From: Dallia pectoralis
Taxonomy: Eukaryota; Chordata; Actinopteri; Esociformes; Umbridae
Reading direction: 5' to 3'
Length of the DNA stretch: 64,000 nt
Assembly: GCA_029465975.1 (NCBI GenBank)
Contig: CM055753.1
Coordinates: 9,833,816-9,897,815, forward strand
A program made the position numbers and the translations under genes. The notes under the pieces were generated by a model, which was not told where the DNA came from, did no database searches, and worked only from the letters and a program-made list of their open reading frames with translations. This document shows positions 12,498-50,807 of the stretch, piece after piece. Positions within the stretch are counted from its first letter, which is position 1. Every line of letters begins with the position of its first letter.

Positions 12498-12747
12498 TAG
12501 CCGACATTGCAATCAGAAGAGTGAGCCGGAATGTGCTTTCTCATCTATTAGGGTGTTTACACACAACATGACAAAACGTTGGCTGTGTGTTTCGTTGTAA
12601 AATAATCCCACTAGAGATTGTGTAAATTATATCATGAACATATACACGTATATAGATATAGAGGATGCTAGGGTTCCAGATCCATAAATAAATAAATCAA
12701 TTCCTGTATACTTACGGTAATTCTGCTGCGGGTTAATAGGATACAAG

Positions 12748-29920
<17,173 letters not shown>

Positions 29921-30405
29921 CTGACGCCGGAGTGCGGTTCTGACCGGGCACAGTGGTGCCGTCCGACACTACAGGGCTGTCTGGATCGGAGTTGGTCGTC
30001 AACCGGGTCGTTCCGTTCACCTGGTGTAACAGCTGGCGGATCCAGGCGGTCACGGGAGCAGGTTCGGGCTGTAGCCTGCCTCCAGTCAGCCTGGCCAGAC
30101 TCCCCTCGCTCTGGATGAAGCTTTATTTGGACTGCAGTCATCTAATGTATTCATGTTATTGGAACCAAGGTCATTAGCCGCACAGTTCCAGCACGCTTCT
30201 GGTATGAATTGTATTAATTTGTTAGGGCTCAGTAACCTTTTAAATCGCCACTCCGTTCGTCCGGTTTTGGGATTTCCATATCATCTTTCTTCCTTTATTG
30301 CTGGGTTCTATTCACGTTCTGAATGTGAAGTCCTTAAAAGATGATACATGACTGACAATTAATGTAAGTGGGTTACATAATTTAATAAACCGTCTTTTGT
30401 ATTTA
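29921..30405 (+). other. elp2: elp2 3'UTR
   Basis: The sequence runs from the stop codon to shortly after the first canonical polyadenylation signal. The end point is inferred. Confidence 0.65.
30384..30389 (+). terminator. elp2: Polyadenylation signal of elp2
   Basis: AATAAA 464 bases after the elp2 stop codon, followed within about 20 bases by a T-rich stretch. It is the first AATAAA on this strand after the gene. Confidence 0.65.
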
Positions 30406-30629
30406 TACGCGTATTCCTTTGAATTACAAGCAGAACCAGCAGACAACATGTCGTACTCCAATCAGTGTTAGCTGGTTTGTGCAATCTGTTTTCCGTTCTC
30501 CGTCATCTTCCACAAATATCTCTACTGGCCTCACAAGGGAACCTAACCAAGATTTGTCAGACAACGGTTTGCTTTATCACTACTGAATTATCTTTGCTAG
30601 GCATTTTGATATAGTAAATAACACTTGGC

Positions 30630-31512
30630 AGGAGGCCTACAGAAGTACAGAACAGTATACAGGAGGTCTACAGAGGTACAGACCAGTATACAGGAGGCCT
30701 ACAGAGGTACAGAACAGTATGCAGGAGGTCTACAGAGGTACAGAACAGTATACAGGAGGCCTACAGAGATACAGAACAGTATGCAGGAGGCCTACAGAGG
30801 TACAGAACAGTATACAGGAGGTCTACAGAGGTACAGAACAGTATGCAGGAGGTCTACAGAGGTACAGAACAGTATACATGAGGCCTACAGAGGTACAGAA
30901 CAGTATACAGGAGGTCTACAGAGGTACAGAACAGTATGCAGGAGGTCTACAGAGGTACAGAACAGTATGCAGGAGGTCTACAGAGGTACAGAACAGTATA
31001 CAGGAGGTCTACAGAGGTACAGAACAGTATGCAGGAGGCCTACAGAGGTACAGAACAGTATGCAGGAGGTCTACAGAGGTACAGAACAGTATACATGAGG
31101 CCTACAGAGGTACAGAACAGTATACAGGAGGTCTACAGAGGTACAGAACAGTATGCAGGAGGTCTACAGAGGTACAGAACAGTATGCAGGAGGCCTACAG
31201 ACGTACAGAACAGTATACAGGAGGCCTACAGACGTACAGAACAGTATGCAGGAGGTCTACAGAGGTACAGAACAGTATACAGGAGGTCTACAGAGGTACA
31301 GAACAGTATGCAGGAGGTCTACAGAGGTACAGAACAGTATACAGGAGGTCTACAGAGGTACAGAACAGTATGCAGGAGGCCTACAGACGTACAGAACAGT
31401 ATACAGGAGGCCTACAGACGTACAGAACAGTATGCAGGAGGTCTACAGAGGTACAGAACAGTATACAGGAGGTCTACAGAGGTACAGAACAGTATACAGG
31501 AGGCCTACAGAA
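30630..31512 (+). repeat. 31-bp minisatellite, about 28.5 copies
   Basis: The unit is AGGAGGTCTACAGAGGTACA plus GAACAGTATAC. Three variable positions recur in different combinations (GTCT/GCCT, GAGG/GACG, TATAC/TATGC), so individual copies can be told apart. No stop occurs on the plus strand in the unit, so all three frames stay open for hundreds of codons; this is an artefact of composition. Confidence 0.97.
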
Positions 31513-31997
31513 GTTGCTTTGCTGCTGTCTCCCATGGAAGCCTAAGCAGGGCCTCTGGAACTTATGCCGCTGACGTGCTAAATATTTGAGAGCGTGATGG
31601 GAAGGCCGTTCTTGCTCTACGTAACTCTCTTTCTCTCTGCGTTTTTCACTCGCTCCTTGACACGAAGACAAAACACAATCCCTACATCTAGTTTGCCGCT
31701 GGGCCTTCACAGATGTATAATTTATCAGCGTCTACACACGTCGCTTTTCATTACTAATTTATTGTGCTACCTTGTTTTCTCTCTGTGTGTGTGTGTGTGT
31801 GTGTGTATGAGTTGAGCACAAGCTGTGAGCCCAACCTACTTAAGCGTGATTCTTCTGTACTTCTACGTCATGGTTATTACAGTCCATCAACCCTCTGTGT
31901 TTTTACATTAGACTGCAGTAAACCTAAATAGTCACATTTTTAGGACGTTTCGCAGAACTGTTGTCTCATGGTAACAGTCTCAATGCCCGGTTTAGCA

Positions 31998-32090
31998 AGC
32001 AAGATTATTTATATAGCAATATTCATACATCGAAGCAATTCAATGTGTTTTCAAAAGAAAAAAATAAGAAATAATAAAACGTGAAAATGT
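31998..32090 (+). mobile_element. Retroposon-like fragment
   Basis: ATTATTTATATAGCAATATT then GAAGCAATTCAATGTG and an A-rich end. This resembles the 'TTTATATAGCAC..TTCAATGTGCTTTACA' pattern of common fish repeats. Weak, from memory only. Confidence 0.4.
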
Positions 32091-33867
32091 GTGCTCGGAA
32101 TGTGCCTGAGATCAGAACAGTGTTGATGGTGTTTCGGTGAAATCCTCCTGGTATTGTTTCACAGGCTTCACACTAAAGGCTTGACTCAGTTGACATGTAA
32201 AGGTAATTTCGGATTATACAGACATTTACACCGGAACCATATTTTAGATATGCTCTACTACTGTTTCTATTCATTCATCTACTGATAATTTGCAGTCAGC
32301 ATTAAAAAAGGAAAAGGAGGTATTTGGCTATTTTATGCTGCGATGAGAGAAATATACAGTCACGATTACCTCACAAGTTTACACTTTATTCAGATAAATA
32401 ATAATAATAAAAAAAGCCATATTGTTTAGAAGTTGACAGAAACAAACCCACACACATTTGCACCCAAAATGACAAACCTGCAGTTGACAAAATTGTATTA
32501 ACTCCTGAAACGGACGACTGCGGTCGTCAGGCCCTCTGTGGCTGATAGGAGTGACCCCTGACCTCTGTTGGTGTGGAGAAGTGCAAATGCTGATTGTCAT
32601 TAGAGCCAATTGGCCAAGGAAGAAGGGGCAAGATTTCCCAGAAGACACCAGTATTATCCTGCCGTTTAAATCGTACTTTCCCAAAGTGCTTTGCGAAAGT
32701 AAACAAATGTTTTTTTATGCATTTGGTCACGGAAGGGTTCTGAGGTGGTGCAGTGAACACGTTCAAGTATGAACAGGTTTTCCATGTGGGTTAGAGGGAT
32801 ACTTTTTTTAAATGCATGAACTGTGTTACCTGACATCTATTTTCTAACAGAGCTTCTTTCCATAAAGCACTAAAGATACCAGCACATCAACAGCCACACC
32901 AAAACCACCGTGAAGGTTTCTTAACCAATAAGGCTTTTTTTATTGATCGAAACAAACATTTCACTGTGTTATTTTCAGTCTGACTTTATTTACCGATGAT
33001 GTGAAAAGTAAAGGCTGTCCAAAACATTTAGACAATTTAAAGAATGTTGCTTGAATCTCCCACCCACTCGTAACAGCCAATGACTCCAAAATGTTATTGT
33101 GGTCAGTGATACTTATTTTATACAAGTTTTCATATACATCTCAGCTGTACATAACATGGTTACAGATGCTGTAAATCAAAAACATTTCCAATGAGTTCGG
33201 AGTATCATCGTGGGTGCCAAGTCGAGGTTTTCTTTATGGAGAAAATAAATCAATGATTGGTATGTAACGATTGGTGTTCATCTGTTTCTCTATTTCTGGA
33301 TTAGAAAAACAAGTTATTGCCCTAGATGTGCATTTTATAAATGTTATATTTTGCATTTAACATATTATTTTCAGTGTTTTATTTAACATAACATTTCCAA
33401 TGTCTTCGTGGAATACCACATATGAAACTGACTAAAACAAGAAAAGACTGGTATCCCGGTATTATATATTTATCATATTTTTTTGACATCGATTTTCCAG
33501 AAACCCTGATGACAATACATACAAGTATGTGAATATATATGTTTCTTCCACCTTAAAACTGAGCAGAACTGAAAAACGGAGGACGTCTGACTAATACAGA
33601 ACAGCATTAATCAGCATTAACAAGCAGTTTATTTCGCGTTATGAGCCCTTTAACTACCAACATTGCATTCAAAGAACTATCTTTTTGTAGATGTTGAAAT
33701 AACTGTTGAATTGAGAAAATTAGGGCACATTCATAATGAGAGTAGCAATACCTGAAAAACGGCATCGTGTACTGTGGAAAACAATAAAATGACACCCGGG
33801 TTACATGGATGTTGGAAAAGGAGCTTGTTTTAACCGTGTGCTATTAACCTTCATCGGTTTGGTTCTG

Positions 33868-34092
33868 ACGCAGCTAGCCAACGCTATTACGCAGCTAGCC
33901 AACGCTATTACGCAGCTAATCAACGCAATTACACAGCTAGCCAACGCAATTACGCAGCTAGCCAACGCTAATAAGGAGCTAGCCAACTCAATTACGCAGC
34001 TAGCCAACGCTATTACGGAGCTAATCAACGCAATTACACAGCTAGCCAACTCAATTACGCAGCTAGCCAACGCTATTACGGAGCTAGCCAAT
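33868..34092 (+). repeat. 21-bp minisatellite, about 10.7 copies
   Basis: The unit is CAGCTAGCCAACGCTATTAC plus G, with GCTATT/GCAATT, GCTAGCC/GCTAATC and CAG/GAG variants. With a period of 21 it translates as a seven-residue repeat (TQLANAI) on the plus strand and as ALASCVI on the minus strand. I do not regard either as a gene. Confidence 0.95.
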
Positions 34093-34468
34093 TGCAACAT
34101 TTTATTGCCCACGGCACCTTACGGCTGTCTCCAGTTTGCATGTGGGGAGACATCTCACTGAGGAAACTTGGCGTTGCCATTGACTGCTTGACGGTGTGTT
34201 TTTAAAGAACGGGACTGGTTTGCTGAATAACAGCTTCACAGAAACGAACGCAAAAAAACAAACATTGCTTTTGAGTGAGAAGAAACAACCGAGTGCATTT
34301 GTCACGACAGTCGCAAAAACAGAGGTAACCGCTATGTGAATTATACATTTTATTTCATGCCATCTTGAGAAAGCCAAATACCAAATATTCTATACATACA
34401 TCGACACCATCAGGGTATCAGCAAAATGTACACAGTCACATATATATGTAATATATAAAATGTGTTTG

Positions 34469-34474
34469 TTTATT
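34469..34474 (-). terminator. gabbr2: Possible polyadenylation signal of gabbr2
   Basis: TTTATT on the plus strand is AATAAA on the minus strand, 2.3 kb after the gabbr2 stop codon. A second copy lies at 34349-34354. Either would give a 3'UTR of 2.3-2.5 kb, but the real end is not determinable from sequence alone. Confidence 0.35.
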
Positions 34475-36779
34475 TATAATTTTTTTTCAAAGGAACAACC
34501 AACTGTTGTTTCACTCAGGAGTGACCCCGTGTTACTGTGGTTGGCAAATATGGAGAAAGAAGCCATTTTGCCTTCATGGAGGTCTGTGCTGTGTTGCTGC
34601 TGCCCGTCCATTGGCTTCAACTAGGGGAGAGGTTTACACAGGAAGTCACGCCTCAGGCTAGGGGAGGGGTAGGACAGGAAGTTGCACCTCAGACTAGGGT
34701 AGGGGTTAAGACAGGAAGTCGCACCTCAGGCTAGGGGAGGGTTTTAGACCGGAAGTCACCTCTCCGGCTAGGGGAGGGGTTTAGACCAGAAGTCACACCT
34801 CAGTGTGTCCAATAGCAGTCCCGTCTCTGGCTTGGTCCTCCCCTGCCTATTGCCAGTCCTCCAATGGGCTTTCCTCTTGCGGTTGCCGACATCATCAGCC
34901 CAGTTGTTTAGAGTGTAGTGGTCCCCACTTTACAGTATCTCTCAGAGACGGCATGTGCCAGCCGACATGGCGTTGAGTAACACAGAGCTCACTATCGTGT
35001 CGTACAATTTACAGATGTGTTATTGATGCTTGTTTTGTTCAGTTGGTCCAGACCACAACCGCCACCTCCTATCTGTCCGTTGTGTACTGGAGGGCTACAG
35101 TATAAAACAACAGGCACAGCGCTCAACGAAACGCGTTAAAAACGAAAAACCAAGACACGGATGGTGAGACAGACGCTTAGACAAATCCATGAAGACCTCC
35201 GAAGACGCGGCGCTTATTCGTGGATTTCGTACAGTTGTGTTCTCTTCCCGTCCTGGCGGCAAACAGTTTTACAAAGAAAACCGCACAGAGATGCATCTCG
35301 GTAGCAACTGTGAGGAATTTGCCACTGTTGCTAAATGCCAGGTGGCGTTTGTTTCCTCGCCCAGATCACTGTCGTGGACTGGTTTTGTAGGTCTACGATC
35401 TTCAGATGCTTCTCAACCCGCCCGTTGTTCCATCGGACCTGGCTCAGGGCACGACTATATCGGGCCCGCACACAGCTCCCATCTACGGAATCTTACACCG
35501 GGTTACTTTGGTCACTCGGACGTACATAGACCCCGCCCGAAAGAGCTCCAAGGGCCAAACCCGGATCCCTCGCCGCGGACTGAACCGGTGTGTCCGTCTC
35601 TCGCGCGTGTCGACGTCTTCGGACCTGGCACCCATTTCATTATGAAATGTGCGGTCGTCAGGACATACCGGCTGGGCAGAACACTGCACCGCTACAGCCG
35701 AGAAACGGAGCAGGAGGTCCGGGCGGTTGGGGGGGCGGGGCTGCACTGGTCTGTTCATAGTGGCTAGATCATTTACAGTGGCGGGGTGAAGAAAAACTCA
35801 GGCTGACCGTCCAAATGTTTCCAGGAAGTTGGCGTGAACATCTGTGGCCCTAGATGTGCATCGCTATGTGCTAAGTATCGATTCCTTTATACATAGTCAT
35901 GTTCGCTTTCTCACGGTTCCTCTGGTATATTTCCTGGTCGGTTATGTTGTCTTTCAAAGCCAGGAAGGCCATAAGCTGAACCGAGTGTTTGGTGCTCGTC
36001 TGGAAACACGCTTGGGGCGTTAAGTCACATGAACGATCTTTAAGAAAATTGACTGGTGCAAAGTAGACAATAAGTAGTGTGCATATTACTAAGTTAAAAG
36101 AATTGGGCCCCAGGTACCTTTCGACATTTTGCGAATAAGTAACAGAAGTATTGCCATGAGCCAATCAATTGAACGTAATCGACACCAGAACGGTGCCATA
36201 ATGTTCCACAAACTGTTTTCTTTTACATTTTGCTTTGTAAGATGCCAGTTTTTATCAATATCAATCCCCCCCCCCACGCGAGTTCACTGTATACTCGAAG
36301 CATACGGTACAACAGAGTCAGAAAGTGTCGTATTTACACGTTCGTCCGACAGCAATGATTTGTGATGAGTCCTTCGTCAGTCTGGAACTCTTCTCCCCGC
36401 CGTTACGTCACCCGGGACAACAGAAGTAACAAAGTACACATAAAAACACCCTCGAAGCAGATATGCTACAGGTCTGGAGCGGGTCTTCTGCTGCTGGGGT
36501 TCTGGAACAGGGAATGGGCCGAGGACGGTTGCTGCAGTGGATTATGGGTCGTCTGTAAAGTCAATCCTGTGCCTTTCCCGTACCCGTGGTTCTAGGGGGG
36601 GAGGGGTCTGTGGACGGAGACGCCCAGAGTGGAAAATCCCCCCAACCCCGCGGTCCGACAAACATGTAATTCCGCTATCGCTGATCGCTTCAGTCACACA
36701 ACGCTTGTCTTTATATTCTCGTTTCCAAACGCGTCCACGTGTCCTTTTCTCGGAGGTGCCGGGAGAGAGAGACCACTTC
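34475..36779 (-). other. gabbr2: Probable gabbr2 3'UTR
   Basis: The sequence lies between the stop codon and the first AATAAA candidates on the minus strand. It holds a four-copy 40-bp repeat (34640-34800) and a GC-rich part (35330-35760). A 192-codon open frame on the plus strand at 35189-35767 shows no recognised family and is antisense to this region. Confidence 0.45.
34640..34800 (+). repeat. About 40-bp imperfect repeat, four copies
   Basis: Units of the type GGCTAGGGGAGGGGT followed by ACAGGAAGTCACACCTCA, with substitutions and small indels. Confidence 0.85.
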
Positions 36780-45120
<8,341 letters not shown>

Positions 45121-45540
45121 CTGGAGAGACACAAGGAGAGCTCATCAATAACAACATCACCTAGACAGCATCCCCTCCCCCCAAAAGCAAGAAACGTCTG
45201 TTGTGGTTAGCGTTAGCCACAAACAGCTAACGCAGAAAAATCAGATCCTGGTCAGAAAGATATCGGTATCTGCTAACGTTATAAATCTGGAGTCTCTGAG
45301 GAATGTATTAAAGTGGTGTACAGGGCTGTGTTATAATTCCCCCGGACCTGCGTGCCATAAACCCACCCGACCCCCTACGCGGTAAAACGCGGTAACCAGG
45401 CCACCGGGTTGAATTAACCCCTCGGGGTGTTGGTCTTACCTAGCATGCCTATGCTAATATGCTAATAGGATCGATTTACAGCCCGGCCCTTCACACTGCA
45501 CTCTGTGTTTTCTTTCTCAAACACCCCGCGTTTTACTACA

Positions 45541-45563
45541 CACACACACACACACACACACAC
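45541..45563 (+). repeat. Short (AC)n run
   Basis: About eleven AC dinucleotides followed by a CT-rich segment. Confidence 0.9.
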
Positions 45564-45939
45564 TCTTCCTCCCCTTTCTCCTCCCCCAGCCCCCCCTTCC
45601 CCCACAGCCGTGTGGCGCTAATGTCGTACAAGCCATATTAGCACTGCTGGAGGCTATTAGCATCACGGATATGTTGCGGGCTGAATAAAAAAAAAGAAAG
45701 AAGATCAAATTAAAAAAAAACGTTAATAAAGACACACAATTAGGGTTTTGCCAGATGAGGCGATAAATCAGATGTCTTCGATGGGCTGTGCGTGTTTGTG
45801 TGTGTGTGTGTGTGTTTGCTTACAGTTATCGTCTTGTGGTTGAGATATTTCTATGATCGCTAATGACGACGTAATGATGATGAAGGCTGGTGATTAAGGC
45901 TTTCTGATATTTAGTCTGAAAGGGAGGCCATGTCACAGA

Positions 45940-46100
45940 TATAGAGAGAGAACGGGAGGGAGGGGGAATGGGAGAGACGGTGGGAGAGAGAAAGAGAGGG
46001 AGAGAGAATGGGAGAAGTAAAGAGAGGGAGAGAGAGTGGGGGAGAGGGAGAGAAGGTTTGAGCGATGGGTGGAGACGACTCAGACAGAGGGATGCGGGTG
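45940..46100 (+). repeat. GA-rich simple sequence
   Basis: GGGAGAGAGAAAGAGAGGGA-type sequence over 160 bases, irregular. Confidence 0.85.
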
Positions 46101-47149
46101 GATGAAGGAAAGTAAGCGAGAGAGGAAACGCGATGGAGTTAAGATAAACAAGGAGGAGTGTTAAGCGGAAATGGCAGGGCGGAGTTAAGGAGTTTCGGAA
46201 GGTGGAGGAAGGTGGGTGAAGAACAATAGAACTGGGTTGTATTTGTTAAAAGGCTGCGCTAAAACGTTGTATCCTGTTTTAGCTGCCCTACTTAGCGCCA
46301 CCTTGAATATGCTTGTGTCGTTTTAAAAACACACACACACACACACGGCATGAAGCCAGCTTGTAAACCACAACCATCCTGGCCTGGTTCCTTACACAGA
46401 TCACCTTCTGTTCTTCTGTAGCTGGGATCACCGAGTCGTTCATGAGCCGTTCAATCCTTCCATTAGAGTATAACGGAGAGTTTAACCACCGCCTCTCCAT
46501 GGAGCACGCCCAAACACACACAGTTTGTGTAAAAATGAGTGCCCTGAATATGAAGCAGTGTTCCATTTGGCCCGCCACGGATCATTGAAACACCATCGGG
46601 TATGGTTGATCATCTCTGTCCTCTTCAGACCGCTCGTTCCGCCTCGGATTAGCGACTTGAAACCCACTCATGTGGACTTGTCCTCGTTCGTTCTGCCCAA
46701 CATTCAAAACACGCAGAGTCCACAAATGATTCAGACGGGCTCGGTATTATACAACTGAGCCGGGCAAACGGACGTGTCATAAATAAGCACCATCTCTCCG
46801 TACGGTGTTACTTTTATAAGAGCTCATCTGAGATGAGGTCTCCGGTGGTTTGGCAGCCACAGCCGCAGCCTTTCGATCCAAAACACGAGTGATTTGTGGA
46901 CCCACCGTTAATCCGGCTCCGTCTGGCCCGTACCGCTCATTCCCACGTCTCCCATAAACCGAAAAGCCCCCGGGTCTCCAGAACAAATTGTGCACTACAT
47001 ATTCCAGGACTAACGGGTCATTTGGGACGTTTTCAGAGCATTCATATTTACTGAGGTCTTTTGACCTTCTGACGGCATAACAGAACAGACTGAAGCTGAA
47101 TGTAATGACTAGCTTAAAAAGCGCTTCTGACAGGAATAAATGACAGAAC

Positions 47150-48084
47150 CTGAACACCACATCCCAGTGTGTCACATTCAGACTGAACACCACATCCCAG
47201 TGTGTCACATTCAGACTGAACACCACATCCCAGTGTGTCACATTCAGACTGAACACCACATCCCAGTGTGTCACATTCAGACTGAACACCACATCCCAGT
47301 GTGTCACATTCAGACTGAACACCACATCCCAGTGTGTCACATTCAGACTGAACACCACATCCCAGTGTGTCACATTCAGACTGAACACCACATCCCAGTG
47401 TGTCACATTCAGACTGAACACCACATCCCAGTGTGTCACATTCAGACTGAACACCACATCCCAGTGTGTCACATTCAGACTGAACACCACATCCCAGTGT
47501 GTCACATTCAGACTGAACACCACATCCCAGTGTGTCACATTCAGACTGAACACCACATCCCAGTGTGTCACATTCAGACTGAACACCACATCCCAGTGTG
47601 TCACATTCAGACTGAACACCACATCCCAGTGTGTCACATTCAGACTGAACACCACATCCCAGTGTGTCACATTCAGACTGAACACCACATCCCAGTGTGT
47701 CACATTCAGACTGAACACCACATCCCAGTGTGTCACATTCAGACTGAACACCACATCCCAGTGTGTCACATTCAGACTGAACACCACATCCCAGTGTGTC
47801 ACATTCAGACTGAACACCACATCCCAGTGTGTCACATTCAGACTGAACACCACATCCCAGTGTGTCACATTCAGACTGAACACCACATCCCAGTGTGTCA
47901 CATTCAGACTGAACACCACATCCCAGTGTGTCACATTCAGACTGAACACCACATCCCAGTGTGTCACATTCAGACTGAACACCACATCCCAGTGTGTCAC
48001 ATTCAGACTGAACACCACATCCCAGTGTGTCACATTCAGACTGAACACCACATCCCAGTGTGTCACATTCAGACTGAACACCAC
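47150..48084 (+). repeat. 33-bp minisatellite, 28.3 identical copies
   Basis: Unit CTGAACACCACATCCCAGTG plus TGTCACATTCAGA. I found no difference between copies. As 33 is divisible by three and the unit lacks stops, a plus frame reads HIPVCHIQTEH repeats and a minus frame SLNVTHWDVVF repeats, producing spurious frames of 338 and 435 codons. Confidence 0.98.
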
Positions 48085-48960
48085 CCTAATGGTACCTCAA
48101 TTCCCAATACACAGTACGTTCCTTCCAACCGGAGCCCAACTGAGACTCTGTTTTAGAGTGCTATGGGATGGTTGATGTTCTGGGTTATGGGTCAGGGGTC
48201 AGGGTTTTTTTCTGACTAAAGCTGACAGGGGGAAAAGTGAAAGTAGCGAATAGTGAGAAGATTAAGTAGGGCAGCTGACGAAGAGGAGGGGTGGTTATTT
48301 TTACTGAGATGTTCTCCTGCGCGAACACACCGGGGGAAACAGAGCAACATGAGGAGAGAGAAGAGGTTGATGGAGAGAAGAGGAAAAAATGAAAGAAGAT
48401 GGAGACAAGAGGAAAAGAGGGATTCCAGTTATGGTGAGAAGACGAGTTGAGTGCACGAGGAGAAGAAAGAAAGATAGAGATAGATAGAGAGGTGGATGGA
48501 TAAAGAGGCCATACAACTCTGTGAAATGATTAATCCTCAATTTCAAACTGTTTGGCCAAACTGCTGCTTTCAGATGAGATTACATCATGAACCAGATAAG
48601 TACAAATGACTAATGTTCCTGTACCACGGTGCCATTATAACCTGAGATGCTGCCACTAACGACCCGTTTTACGTGGAAAATTAATTCAGGATGGTCGCTT
48701 AAACCCCTCACCACATTAGATCGAACCGCAGCGCCGAACAACACAAAAGTTCTGTTTACACGCTCACTGATAACGCAGTGATATACTGATTATGGCAGCT
48801 GACTACACAACAACCACCAGGCACTTGGCATATTGGCGTACGGTTCAAATCAAATCGTGCAAGCACTGAATAAAACACCTGGCTTTCTGAGCTTACTTTC
48901 GATTGATTCGGACACTTTCTTGGGTCCCAGGATCAGTCCAGTCTGTGACTAACCTGACTA

Positions 48961-49075
48961 ACCTCACGTTCACACGACCTCACGTTCACACAACTTCACG
49001 TTCACACAACCTCACGTTCACACAACCTCACGTTCACACAACCTCACATTCATACAACCTCATGTTCATAAACCG
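48961..49075 (+). repeat. 15-bp repeat, about 7.7 copies
   Basis: ACCTCACGTTCACAC with a few substitutions, degrading toward the right end. Confidence 0.93.
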
Positions 49076-49403
49076 CTTGTTACGGTCCTGTTTTTACATT
49101 TAATAAATCTCTTATTTTCTTTAACAGAAAGTTGACTTGATTCTCCCCTAACTCATATCTCCAAAGGCTTTTCCCCCTATAATTCTTTCTCCCTGTATTC
49201 TGTGTTTTTCTGAAAACACCTCTGACCAGGTTATATAAATCTCTGACACAAACTGCAGACCTCCTTTCTTCTCTGCAGTAGAATCGTCCACGTTGTAATT
49301 GCCACTGTGAGTGGTGGAGAGTCACTGTCATTGGGCTGAGTGTGCTCATCCACACACACGCACACGCACAAGCACGCGCACACACACACACACACGCACT
49401 CGG

Positions 49404-49546
49404 AGGAGTGGGTATCTCAGTGGTACATGCTTTGTGTGTATGCTGTCCTGGATTCAATCCCAAGCTTCTCCCCACATCACCGTTGCAAATGAGGATTTGT
49501 TCTCAATCGGCCTACCTGGCCTACCTTTAAATAAAGGTTAAAAAAA
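49404..49546 (+). mobile_element. SINE with tRNA-like head and LINE-type tail
   Basis: The head GGGTATCTCAGTGGTACATG and B-box-like GGATTCAATCCC are followed by GCAAATGAGGATTTGTTCTC and the tail TAAATAAAGGTTAAAAAA. The tail is of the 'AATGAGAATTTGTTCTTAA..AATAAAGGTTAAA' kind shared by many fish SINEs and LINEs. An (AC)n-like run precedes it. Confidence 0.75.
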
Positions 49547-49698
49547 CACACGCAGTGACGCTAAAATATTGGAAACAGACATAGGAGACTATGAATAGAC
49601 TCTCTGTGTACTTCGCTTGGTAGACGATAAGTCCATAACTGATTAAAAAGCCATGTGAGTCCAAGAAAAAGTACTGATTTGTTGGAGCCCTTGTAGAC

Positions 49699-49836
<138 letters not shown>

Positions 49837-50499
49837 TCTTTACCCTGGGGTAAACAGGAAGCTAACTGCATCATTGAGCCCTGAACAATGTCCATATTCA
49901 CATATTCAAAATGCGCACAAACCCCACATATTCTCAGATTGCTAAATGTGTTATTGAAGCCCAAATTATTTTGTCTCACCCGTTCTGTTCAGAAAGCAGT
50001 TTAAACCACAGCCCCCCATCTATCACGAGGACTGGTTAGCCAGGAGAATATATATGTAGTGGTTGGATTATACACATGTAGTGGAGGTTAAGGTGATTTC
50101 CATGAATCATCTGGATCCAGCTTCCTCCTATTGAACCCAATTCCTCATGTTGGTTTCATAGTTACTGTAGGACACAGACAGGCTTAGGTCTGGACCAAGA
50201 CATTTAGTCCATATCAGATGGAGTTTCAGTCTTGGACCAGGCTTAAACTGAAGTTAAATGATGGTCTAAATATAAAGACATCTGAACAAAAATGTTTCTG
50301 GAAAACCTTTAGGCACTCTTTAAATTCAAACTATGGGGGAACCAAAATGGTTGGCGCGTGTGTGTGTGTGTGCGTGTGCGTGTGTGTGTGTGGTTACCTA
50401 GGTTATATTGATTCAACAGTTTAATAATATCCCGGATATTGTCCTGCTTGTTAACATTAATTGAACAGAAGCCGCAATAGCAGAGCCAGATGACATGAA

Positions 50500-50770
50500 G
50501 AAGGTTCATTATGTTGTGTGTCTTTGTGCATCAGCGTGTCTGTGTGTCTGTTTGTGTGTGTGTGTGTGCGTAGCAGTGTGTCTGTGTGTGTGTGTGTATC
50601 AGTGTGTCTGTGTGTCTGTTTGTGTGTGTCCCCATCAATGTGTCTGTGTGGGTGCTTGTGTGTGCGTATCAGTGTGTCAGTGTGTGTGTGTGTGTGTGTG
50701 TGTGCATGTGTGTGTGTGCGTATCAGTGTGTCTGTGGGGGCGTTTGGGTGTATGCGCGTATAAGTGTGTC

Positions 50771-50807
<37 letters not shown>

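Larger units (their letters stand above)
3364..12743. other. Intergenic region between ctnnal1 and elp2
   Basis: There are 9.4 kb between the divergent start codons. It holds a CCTAAC-rich tract, a 33-bp minisatellite interrupted by a LINE remnant (6028-7155), a second retroposon tail (8650-8725), and the 26-copy 92-bp array (8878-11262). I see no coding exon in it; the open frames at 8894-11307 are the tandem array read in successive frames. Confidence 0.75.
30406..34340. other. Intergenic region between the elp2 and gabbr2 3' ends
   Basis: It contains the 31-bp array (30630-31512), a GT run (31783-31806), an A-rich retroposon-like fragment (31998-32090) and the 21-bp array (33868-34092). 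The remainder is AT-rich with no exon I can support. Part of the right side could be a longer gabbr2 3'UTR. Confidence 0.6.

Noticed and set aside
46777..48084. 435-codon open frame on the minus strand
   Set aside because: About 310 codons are the 33-bp array, and the remaining part has no recognisable domain. It lies within a gabbr2 intron, and the opposite strand is equally open, which is expected from a stop-free unit of 33 bp.
49404..49480. tRNA gene (GGTATCTCAGTGGTA...GGATTCAATCCC)
   Set aside because: The boxes are diverged, no full cloverleaf can be drawn, and a LINE-type tail follows, so it is a SINE rather than a tRNA gene. The same applies to 43731-43800.
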